NCBI GenBank assembly: GCA_964034945.1
Contig: OZ035963.1
Span: 62,345,182-62,409,181 of the forward strand
Reading direction: 5' to 3'
DNA length: 64,000 nt
Source: Chrysopilus asiliformis
Taxonomy: Eukaryota > Arthropoda > Insecta > Diptera > Rhagionidae
The notes beneath the pieces are model-generated. The model was not told the DNA's origin. It worked only from the letters and a program-made list of their open reading frames with translations, and ran no database searches. Shown in pieces: positions 49,441 through 60,100 of the stretch. Each line of letters starts with the position of its first letter. Positions within the stretch are counted from its first letter, which is position 1. The translations under genes were made by a program, and so were the position numbers.

Positions 49441-49696
49441 CACGTTCGTGACATTTGCTTTTTCAACTTTTTTACATTTGGACATCGTGTACCTGTCGTG
49501 GACATCGTGTACCACTCTCTCTCACTATCTTGGTTTCTCTCTCCCTCTCACTGGTGGGTGGGTGGATTTGGACTTCGCACTGATATACTTCTTAATAATT
49601 TAGAAATAAAAATTTACGTCCACAAAAAAACTACCGCACTATTTACTCGCGCGGTTTTAAAAAACTGTACATGTACCACAAGTGGTCATGAACGTG
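49441..49696. mobile_element. piggyBac-type MITE with TTAA target duplication, second family member
   Basis: TTAA lies at 49437-49440 and 49697-49700. Ends are CACGTTCGTGACA and TGGTCATGAACGTG. The interior has GGACATCGTGTACC twice and a CT-rich repeat. The ends begin CACGTT, like the 38171 element. Confidence 0.8.
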
Positions 49697-50399
49697 TTAA
49701 AAAACCCCAAAAATTAAAACAAAATTGTTTTTAAAGAGGTGTTACATTGATTTCTCAAATAAAATAAAAAATACTGCAATCCATCGCTGAAAAATCCAAA
49801 ATTTCTAAAGAGGAGTTGCTAAAATAATACTAGAAATATATTTTTTTTTTAAATATGAATGTCACACTGATGGGCAACGAGTTAAGGGAGTTTTTCTCGC
49901 TTATCGGCTGGTGCAGGGATGAGAGGGGTTTAAAAAACCTAAAACAAGTGACATATTTTATGAACAGCCTTAATTTTCAAAAAGATTTCACGGAAAAAAC
50001 AGGTTAGAATACATCACGGTTTTTTGAACCAAACCAAAACCCACTGAACCATTGAGTCTTTAGTGAACCAAAACCATAAACCGAACCTCTCTGAAAAAAA
50101 TATGGACAAACCGAACCAAAACTAATTTTTTTTAGTGGCTTGATTCGGTTCATATCTAAATTTTTGATTGATTTTTTTTATTATTTATCAACCAGATTTA
50201 GAGTCTAGGTTGATATACGCATAAAACCGTTTACATACCCTGGAGCTCAAGAAATTAACTAAAAGTCCTTTAAATGAGAATTTAAAAAAAAACCACTGAA
50301 CGATTGAAATTTTGAGGAACGGTAAACAAAAACTCAGAGGTCCAAATTCACCCTTTAACCAACAATAAACCATACTCCAAAACTGTTGGTTTGCATCTC

Positions 50400-50571
50400 T
50401 GACTCTCTCTCACTATCTTGCCTCCTCTCCCTCTCACACTATCTTGCCCTCTCTCTCCCTCTCTCCCCCTCTCTCCTCCTCTCTCTCCCTCTATCCCCCT
50501 CTCTCCTCCTCTCTCCTCCTCTCTCTTCCTCTCACTATCTTACCTTCTCTCTCTCACGCTTTCTTTCTTTC
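50400..50571 (+). repeat. CTCTCTCCC-type microsatellite
   Basis: Dense CTCTCTCC/CCTCTCTC units interrupted by ACTATCTTGCC. It abuts the palindrome that starts at 50572. Confidence 0.9.
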
Positions 50572-50700
50572 ACACCGTGTCTTCACTTGGGATTTTTCAT
50601 CGCAGAGATTTTTGATTGACCAATCAGAGCCGTCAACTCGAGCTCTGATTGGTCAATCAAAAATCTCTGCGATGAAAAATCCCAAGTGAAGACATGGTGT
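50572..50700. repeat. Near-perfect 129-bp palindrome (59-bp arms)
   Basis: The left arm 50572-50630 starts ACACCGTGTCTTCACTTGGG and ends ACCAATCAGAG(C). The right arm 50642-50700 is its inverse with one mismatch seen (G/A near the outer end). The loop is 11 bases. CT-rich repeat continues beyond the right arm. It is either a recent MITE insertion into a CT microsatellite or a hairpin-forming locus. Confidence 0.92.
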
Positions 50701-52187
50701 CAGTCTCTCGTAATTTTTTTATTTCTGTCTCTCTATCTCTATTTCTCGTTCTACCTTCTTTCTTTCTCTCTATTATTTTCTTTTTTCCTTCTTTCAACCC
50801 CCCTCCTCTCCTCCCTCTTACGGGACAGAGAATTTCAACCGGAATCACCACTTCGGCTCCACTAAATTACCTTATAATTTATTGCCTTTCAAGTTATCTA
50901 CAAATGTTTTCCACTCTTCCATACTCCACAAGAACTCGCCTTAACTCCCTTTCTCCACCAATGTGACCGAACCAATAAATGAATAAAATAAAAAACAAAA
51001 CACATTTTCTTCATATAAAAAAATTATTTACGATATTTTTAATATTGACTTGGTCGTTTTACACATGAACTGGATTATTACAAGACAGAGATTCTTTAGA
51101 TGAAAAAAAAAATAAAATAAAAGAAAGAACTTTAAAAAAAACACAACTTAACAAGAGTATTATGTCATCTGGGATACAAAATAAAATTAAACATTCTCAC
51201 TTGTTTTATTTTACTATAAATGAAAAGTAAATCATAATATAAACAATTGCAGGAGCGAATGAACAAATTAATAATAATAAAAACTAAAAAAAATTGTATA
51301 TTTCTATAATTTAAAAAAAAAATGTTTTGCCATTTTCTCATTAATATATATCTCCCTCTCTATCTCTCTCTATTTTTTATCCAACCCGCTACTAGCGTTT
51401 TTTTTTTCATCTTTCACAGCGTTTATCGCAATTGTTTTAATAATAGTTGATTAAATAATTGTAAGGGAAATTTAAGCAAAAAAAAAATTTATACTTCTTT
51501 CTACTAAATCTCTTTTTTCGATTTTATCCGTTTTTAATGTGTTGTTACTAATTGTTTTTTTTTTCTTCTCTTTTAACCATTATTTTTTTTTATTATTAAT
51601 TTTTCTTTATAGTTATTGTTTACTATTTATTTTTATGTTAATAATGATTGCAATAATTTTTATATATGTATATATATTTATATTCAAATGGGAAATATTT
51701 ATATTTATATATAATATATTCATATATTTTTTAACAATTTTTCAACTTGCTGTTTTTTTTAATTAACTTATTTTATTAATTTTTTTTCATTATTTTTTTT
51801 TGTTAACAGAAAGGGAAAAAAATACTTAAATCACAAGTAACGACGATCGAACGATTATGACGATTACGATGAGACGACGATCACTAATTTATCTCGAAAA
51901 ATATTTAATTTGAATAAATGTTGTTTTTGCTTTATTTTCTCTCTCTCTCTCCGTTTCTCTTCTTTCAAGGTTTTTTTTTTTTAAATAAAGATAATTTTTA
52001 ATTCTTTTTTTAAAAAAATATTAAGAACTGTCTCGTGCTTTTTTAATATTCTCATAGTTTTAACATTCAAATCCAGTCAAGAATAAATTTCCCCCCACTA
52101 CCATCGAGTTATATTTTATCTATTTATTTATTTACTACAAATAGTTTTTTTTTATAATTATAACATACAAATGTGCTCCTAGCATGT
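50701..52187. other. AT-rich intergenic / downstream flank of the myosin gene
   Basis: CT-rich to 50815, then extremely AT-rich. No coding signal. Part may be distal 3' untranslated sequence of the minus-strand myosin gene. Confidence 0.45.
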
Positions 52188-52198
52188 TTTATTTTATT
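52188..52198 (-). promoter_or_regulatory. Candidate poly(A) signals for the myosin IX mRNA
   Basis: Two overlapping AATAAA hexamers on the minus strand, about 255-265 bases downstream of the stop codon. Further copies occur near 52119-52132. In such AT-rich DNA the motif is common, so this is only a candidate. Confidence 0.3.
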
Positions 52199-52451
52199 AC
52201 TTTATCGAATTCTGGTTTATCAATCGGGATTTTTTTCTTCTATAAACATTGCGACATTTTTTTAGTGATTTTGCACATTTTTTCCATCATTTTTCAGTAC
52301 CTTTTGGCGGGAATAGTAATTTGTCGAATTGCAACTACACATCTTGCAGTTGTAATTCCTGTAATTCCAATTACAATTTTTGAAATTTTATTAATTACAA
52401 TGCCCCCTCCACTTCCGGATTAAATGCTCGCTCCCCTTCCACCGCCCCCCA

Positions 52452-54182
52452 TCACACCATAATCGGCTCATCATCTAAACTGCCGGGTGGTTTCTTCTTC
52501 TTACCACCATTTCGATTGCTATCGTTTTTGCCACTATCCCTAATACTGTTCTTATTGCTGCTACCGCTGATCGCTGGATTCGCATAAATACTCCCACCTG
52601 CCGCGCATGCGAACGGGTCCGGTGAACTATGAACGATTGTCGCCTCATAGCCACCAGACATGCTACGCATTGCTATCTGCTTGCCCGATCCTGCTGATGT
52701 TGACGATATTGCAATATTCGATGATGACGATGAAGTCCCGGCAATAGCACTGCTACTACCGTAGCCCACTGTAGCCGATCCGGACAGCGAATAATTTAGA
52801 TTCTGCTGACTAGCCGACCATCGGGACGTTCCGATGAGTTGCGCACAACCGACTGACGATGCTGATGATGATGATGTTTTCTGTGTTGAAATAATATTCG
52901 ATTTCTGATGTGGCGCGAGAATGTCACGCTCCGATGAGAATTGATGGCGTGGACTTGGTATATAGTCGATATTTTGATCTCTTAAATTATAACTTAAAAC
53001 AATTGAATCCCCAGCTGACTCGCTATCATAGTGTGGATTTGTTTCTTTTAAGGCAAAGGATACCCCACTATCATTATCGATTGTCTTCCTGCTCAAATTA
53101 TCCCCCAAACTGCCCAACGATGAATCGACGCTATCCTTCATCTCACGATTCTCCAGCAGCGAATGACAGTCCTTATCCCGACCGGTGCTTAAGTCATCCA
53201 AACTGCCCCCCTCACCCTCCAAATCAGTCGATAGCAAATCATCATCGGATGTCGCACGCACCAAACTCGGCAGTGCAGATGTTAGCAATGCCTTCTCCTT
53301 CTTAATCTCCTGAATGTGTCCCTCCAAAATCATCTCCTCCGTCTCGGACTCCATATTTGTCGGCCTCGGTGCCAACTCCTCCGGTGAGAACACCTTTGAG
53401 CTTCGCAACGTACTCAATCGTGTCGAGGCAGTGTGCGCTGCCGTGTCCAGTGTGTCGATATCCGCCAACGTACTCTTCACATTCAGCATTTTCTGCGTTA
53501 TCAACGTCTCAATGCACTTGGTCTGCCTTCCAATATCATTCAAACTATCCTGCGCCGGCACCATTCGATTCGTACGCAACACGCACGGTGCAAAAACAAT
53601 CGCCAACGAACTGGCCGACATCCGATTGTGTTTCTCGCGCTGTGCCACCAACGCCAAATGGAATATCAATCGCTCTAACAACGCATGGTGTGTGACTGGC
53701 AGTTTTTTAATCAACGATAGCAGAGTCTGTACTCGAACCGTAGTATCTGGAAGATCGGCAGCTCGCAGAAAATCATCATACCGATCGAATGTGAGCAACG
53801 GCTCTGGCATATCACGTAAAAACGATTTCAGGACATTCGCAAGGACATGAACGTTGTACGACTCGTAGTCGATTTCGGTGTTCGTCGTCCGTTCAGACAT
53901 TTTCATTTTAAGCTCTTTGATTTTTGAGTTCACTCCGCTCTTTCGGTAAATCCCCTCCGAGTAGAGGCCGAGCATTTCGATTTTTGTGATCAATTGCTCG
54001 ATTTCGATGGGAATTTTCGCGCCCTCTGCCAAGCACAGATTTGTGAGTGGAACACAAAATAGCTTCGAATCGATGTAGGGATTCGCTGAATGTCCGGAGC
54101 CCTGAGTTGATGAGATTTTGTTGCACGAGTACGCCTTTTGATAGCATTTTTTGTGACAAGTCAGTCGACAGTTTTGGCACAC
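52452..54182 (-). CDS. Myo9: Myosin IX last exon: C1-2 end, RhoGAP, C-terminal tail
   Basis: The acceptor is CATTTTAG (54183-54185) in phase 0 and the stop TGA is at 52452-52454. It encodes [20 protein letters not shown] (second half of C1-2), then RhoGAP with [39 protein letters not shown] and [16 protein letters not shown] disordered Ser/Asp-rich tail of about 350 residues follows. The catalytic arginine is present, so GAP activity is expected. Confidence 0.95.
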   Translation of the reverse strand: MCQNCRLTCHKKCYQKAYSCNKISSTQGSGHSANPYIDSKLFCVPLTNLCLAEGAKIPIEIEQLITKIEMLGLYSEGIYRKSGVNSKIKELKMKMSERTTNTEIDYESYNVHVLANVLKSFLRDMPEPLLTFDRYDDFLRAADLPDTTVRVQTLLSLIKKLPVTHHALLERLIFHLALVAQREKHNRMSASSLAIVFAPCVLRTNRMVPAQDSLNDIGRQTKCIETLITQKMLNVKSTLADIDTLDTAAHTASTRLSTLRSSKVFSPEELAPRPTNMESETEEMILEGHIQEIKKEKALLTSALPSLVRATSDDDLLSTDLEGEGGSLDDLSTGRDKDCHSLLENREMKDSVDSSLGSLGDNLSRKTIDNDSGVSFALKETNPHYDSESAGDSIVLSYNLRDQNIDYIPSPRHQFSSERDILAPHQKSNIISTQKTSSSSASSVGCAQLIGTSRWSASQQNLNYSLSGSATVGYGSSSAIAGTSSSSSNIAISSTSAGSGKQIAMRSMSGGYEATIVHSSPDPFACAAGGSIYANPAISGSSNKNSIRDSGKNDSNRNGGKKKKPPGSLDDEPIMV

Positions 54183-57100
54183 CTAAAATGAGAAAGTTTT
54201 AATTACGTTTGTCTAGGAAATTGACATCAAATCTATTAAAATTACCGCTTTCCCTCCCCTCTTAAAAGTTTTTTTTAAACTAAAAATTCAAAAAAAAAAT
54301 TGATACCCAGAAATTTCACGCAAAAACTTTAGGCCAACAATTTTTCACCCAGAGAAATTCCACGCCCCTCCCCAACCACAATTAAATTCTTTAGGCGTCT
54401 AAAAATTTGGGGATTAAAATTTAAGGACTTCCTATTTGAAAAAGACATTTTTTGCAACTCCAAAACTTAAACTCCACTTTACCCTCTATCGGTCTTTCTT
54501 TTTCTGCCAAGAAAAACTTTTTTAGGTCCTTAAATTTTTTTGATACTTTTCAAATTTTATTAACAAAAATATTTGGGGTCCTCAAAAACCTCTAGGCACT
54601 TCCCATCACATTCACCCGACCCTTTCAGTTGCGCGGCTAAACACAAAAAAAATTCCTTACCAATCCTCGCTCAATTGGCCACAGTAGGAACAGTTGGCAA
54701 ATCTCACAAGCCGTCGGTATATTAATAATAGTTAGTTGGAAGGTGTGACCTGAGAAAAAGAAAACATTTGATCAAAAACAAATTCCTTGCAAACTCCCCC
54801 ACAAAATTTCTTCTCACCATTAAAGCTCGTGTGCTCTTCGATTTTCCGTTTCTTATCCTTTTTCCGCTTAGCTTTCGGTTTCTCCGTCTCCCTGGAATTC
54901 ATAAACTCATTCATAAACCCACGGAACGCATTTACGCCCATCGTCAACGGGAAATCATTCTTTTTGCCGCAGCACGTTTCCATCACTTGCCCAAAGTTAT
55001 CAATCAAATCGCGATATTTTATATTCAACGAATCGGAATTCTGCTTATGCGCCACACTGTATTGCGTCACCAAATTGTCTTTGAATGCTCGCAACGCCTG
55101 TTTGAATACACGATCGACTTCCGACGATTTATCGCCATCACTTTCGTCCATTTTGTAGATCTTCTGTGTGATGAAATCCTGCATTAAATTCAATTCCTTG
55201 GCATCGCTTATAATGCGATCCGTTGAGTCGGTATATTCGCGTGTTCCAGAGTACTTCGAGTTCGGTGTTGATGAGGATTTTTCGGTGTTCTTCCGTAAAC
55301 GCTTCGATCGCTTTGCTTCGCAAATCAACGTTTTGACGCCGCCATTCTGAATGCATTTCGTGTGGACCAGAACTTTGCAATCCAAGCAGCGATGACCCTC
55401 GTTTACAAACGCGTCACTCTCCTGGCAACTTGCGCACTTCTCCGTCTTGTTGATTCGCGCTGCCTTACGAAAACGATGCCCAGCGATGTTAATCTGCGTA
55501 CTAGATTGGTACATGTCGTTGCCACGATTCACTTCCAGCAGTGGCACCTTGTTTGTACTTGGATCAGAGTTGCGACGCTTCAGCGAATCACCGGCGAATT
55601 CTCCGGGACGTACCACGGCGTGGACAAATGGTGAAGCAGAAATATCATCGCTGAGATTCGATTTAACACGCCTGCCAACCTCACACACTACTGCTCCCCC
55701 TCGACCACCGCCAACTCCAGCCTTCGCTTGCTTATGCAACCTCGCATTGATCACAAACTGATTTTTATCCTCCGAAATCGAACCTAAAAGCGCAGCTGCT
55801 TTTCCCTTCGGCGTTGACGCCGCTATCATTGACTCTTCGAGCGAATGTGATTGTTTCGCATAGGAACTTTGTTGCTGCGATGGATGAATTTGGTAACATG
55901 CCGCCTGCACGGGTGATGATAACTCAGCCAATGTTGCTATGTTCTCGTAGTGCTTCTGATAGTTCGAATTGATCTCGTCGCCGGTACTGCGACATAACAT
56001 ATCGCGTCGTAACATTTTCGTGTACTGCTGCGTTAGATTGTCTGGTGTATTCGATACAGATTCGTTTAGTTTCGAAGATCTTGGCGTCATCGCGTATTCT
56101 CGACTGATTGGCTTCACAACAATTGGACTATCGATCGTGGTTTTCTTCGAATAATTCATAATATCCGTAATTTCATCATAGCTAATGTCGTGACGAAGTG
56201 GCGGCCCAGAGTCTGTCCTTCGGACTGGCGTTTTACTCAAATCGTGCCTAAAAACAAGAAAAAAAAATCATTACAAAAAACCCCCCAAAACAAAATCTAA
56301 ACCCGACTAACTTCTTAACAATCTCGCAAGTATCGTCGTAGTACTTTTTATTCGCTTCACGCGCATACAAACTCCTCTCCTTATCGCTATCGTCCGGGAT
56401 ATTCTGGTACTGATGTTTGTTGTCGAATGGGATATTATGGAAATAGTTTTCATTGGTTAATCCCAGCGAGCGATTGTTATTTCCCGACGATATCATGAGG
56501 CTTCGCAGTTGATTGCCGGCCTTTTGCAGGACTTCACTGTTCTGTGAATCGAGTAAATTGCTGTCGATATTTTGTGATATTGCGTAATTCGGTTGAGCGG
56601 TGCGTCGTTTCTCTGGCGACCCTTCAATTGCTGAATCCAAACTATAGTGAGGTCGTTGGAACGCTTGTTTCATATCCTCGGTGCTGTAAGCTTCTTGGAT
56701 TATTCTGAAATTGAAAAAAATAAAGATGAAAGTTAGCTTTTTTACAATCATGCGGGCAGCTTTAGGGCGCTTTTAGTTTTCAATAAAAAAAACTACTTAC
56801 CTTTCATTTGTTGGCAGACTTTGCGTCGGTCTCAGTCGAATGCGTTCCTTTTGAATTTTCTACAATAAACAAACAGGACAAAAATCAACCTCCAAACCAC
56901 CATATCTTTTGATGTAAAATTCTTACCTGTTTCAATGATTTAAATCTTTCTCTAGCTAAATAACCTCTAATATGAGCTTGAACTATAATTAGACTGCCTT
57001 TCAATTTATGAAACCATTGCCGTTCTCTATACATTCGCCATGTCGTCTGTATTACGATGGCAGAATTTATTTGAACTTTCCTACAGCTTAACTTCTTCTG

Positions 57101-60100
57101 CGCCAAATACATCCGCCAATACGATTGAATTGTGATCGCCGCCGATCGATGGAGAAGGAACTTTCGTTTCTGTAAAATACCGCGGAACCATCTTTGTATC
57201 AGAATTATGCTATCAATGATTTTCGTATGCAATTTCATGTCGAGTCGCATTTTCTGTGATTCACGCATATAGATTTTTGTTGTACCTGTAATATAATTAT
57301 ACAATTTGTTAATTTGTCGTACTATTGTTAGTGATTTAATCAACTATTAAATGCAATTTAAACTTTTTATTTTACAATATTGAATATTTATTGATAAAAT
57401 TCGCTGTTTATTTGTTAGACGCCGTTTACAGTTGTAATTTTTTCTTGAATTTCTCCGCGTATTTTATTCATCTATCGCTGAATCAATTCACTTAGCAAAA
57501 GTTGGCAAATTTTGTACTGATTCTGGCGATTTTGTATGAAAAAATCGAAATTTCAGGGGCCTTTCAGGTGGCGCACAATAAAATCCACGGAATAAAGTGT
57601 CAAATGTAAAAAGCGCCTTAGGTATAAAAATAAAAATATTTTTTTTAATAACTCTAACACCCATCTAACACCCAAGTAGCACAGAAGGTCGTAAAGTGAT
57701 CGTCGCGACCATCAAGTCACGAAATTCAAATCGCAGTGACTTTTCTGCGACCTTTTATGCTCTTTGGGCATGATTTCTTAAGATGTTTATAAAAAAAACA
57801 AGTGTTTTGTGTTATTTTGATTTTGAATTCTTTTAAATAGTAAAATAAGAAACAGCATAGAATTTACCCAATTGATAGTGTTGTTTATTCAAGTCCATGG
57901 TATTCATGAAATCTCTGACATCCTTTTGTGAACTTATCAAACCCTTTGGTAATAAAATTCTGTACAATTGAATAAATTCTTCGTACGTTAATCGAACATT
58001 GTATCCAGCCCGACGGATTCGAACCGTTTCCAACATTCCAGTATACCGTAGCTAAAAATTAAAAGCAAAAAATTTGACATTTTAATTTCATACAAAAAAA
58101 AAATCTGGAGGTGCAAATACACGATACACGATGCAACGGTGGTGACGAATTATTTTACTACGATATTGGGGACAATATCCATTTTCCTAAGGATTTTTTA
58201 ATGAATCAAAATTGGTTTCTGGTCCGCTTTTCCAGACATTGATTTTGGTCAAACAAATCTACAAACCCCCCCTAAGCCCACTAAATAGCTGACGAATTTT
58301 ATAGACAGCCCCGATATTTATTCATTCACCGAATAAACATCACATGCAACCATAAATCTCCCCAAAATCCCAAAAAAAAACATACAACAATCGATCGCAT
58401 CGTGTATTTCCCCCTTTAGCACACAAAATATTTAAGAAAAATTACTTACCTGTCGTATAACCGTGGCATCATCAAATTTGTTTGGAATTTTATGAGGATT
58501 TGACTTAATACAACGAATAAAGAACGGATTTGCCTGAAAAGAACGAAAGAACCGTTATAAAATGAAAAGAACGAAATAACCATTATATTGGGTTATAAAA
58601 TTTTACCTGATTCAAAGTATCCATCAGAGCACTTAATGAGTTTTGAAATTGTGCTGTGACGGTAAGCGGTTGCTTACGCGTCTTAACCGCTGTCTGATTA
58701 ATAGAATTCGTTCCGGCTGTCATCATTTTAACAGTTTGTAGATTTTTAAGACCTTTCTTTGGTCGTTCACGAGGACGGAAGGATTTATTTTTTCTGGAAA
58801 ATTTCATTAATTCGAAATTAAAAATATTTCTATTTCATGAAAGGGGAAAAAACATACACCCCGATTCTGATAGTCGTGTCGTTTTCGACAAGTTTCGATT
58901 TACTTGTTGTTAGTGCTTTTCTGCCAACAAAATCACGTAAAACGACTCTTGTCGAAAACGTCACGACTATCAGAAAAGGGGTGATAAACACAAACTGTAG
59001 TTTAAAAAATTGTAAAAATTTTGATAATGAATTTGATTTGGGAGGACATTTAAGCATGCTAGGAAAATACGTAATTTTACATCGAATTTATTTTAAAAAA
59101 AAAAAACAATTAAATTTCAACAAAATTAAATATAAAAAAAAATTTAAAAAAAAATAAAAAATCCTTACTGAACAATTTGTGATGCTCTTGCCATAACATC
59201 TTGCCCGCTACGCTCAAAACGTGAGTAATTTTTAGCGAAATTTCGATTTCCATTGGTTTCATTTGATGAATTTTGATAGTTACTAGTCTCGTAAATGAGT
59301 TTCCCGTCGGGGAAATTTCTATTATTAAAAGCGATACTCGACCATGAACGCCTCGGATTGTTGCGGTTACTGGCAGTACCTCCGATATTTCCACTATTCA
59401 TTTGTTGTTGGCTTAACGAACTTAGCGGTTCATTTGATTTTTTACTAATGCAAAAATTAACCAAAAAAAATAAATAAATCATAATAGAAATAAAATAAAA
59501 TAAAGCAACAACAAACATAAATTAATTTTCAATAAAAAAAAATAATCCATGCCAATTGAAGAAAGTTTTTTTTTATTTTGTACAACCACACACGATTATA
59601 TCTGTGGCAAAAATGCAAAGCATCTTAAGTCGATTTCCAGGCGAGCTGCATTTCCAGGCTGGCGTCGCCTGAAAATCGGTTTAAGATGTTTTGCCTTTTG
59701 CCACAGATATATAGAAATGCTCTACGAATTTTGTCGGCATGCAATAAAATGATTGTTGGACAAATAAATAATCAAATGAAGAAATAGTTTTTTTGTTTCA
59801 TAAAAACGAAAACCAAAGCGGGTTACGTCTAATAGTCCAATACACATTAAACTTACGCAATTCTATTTATTGTTAGATTAACGGATGAGACTGTCACTAG
59901 ATGGCTGAATTGAAAATATATATATATATATTTGAGAAAGTGATTGTGCTTGATGGTTTTTACCAATTCATTTTCAGAGGTTTTTTTCTATTGTTTTTTG
60001 CTCTAATTTATGTGATAATGTGTGAAATTGCATTTTGGTCCTATAAACTTATGTGGTTTAGAGGTTAATCCTACCTTCAAATTTTGGCAAAATCGATTTT

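Noticed and set aside
50386..50689. Leu/Ser/Pro-repeat frames in three phases
   Set aside because: CT microsatellite read in each frame, continuing into the palindrome.
53314..53850. 178-codon open frame antisense to the RhoGAP exon
   Set aside because: It is the shadow of the conserved minus-strand coding sequence; the antisense translation has no domain features.
54768..55187. 139-codon frame antisense to the C1/linker exon of myosin IX
   Set aside because: Overlaps a well-supported exon on the other strand; no family signature.
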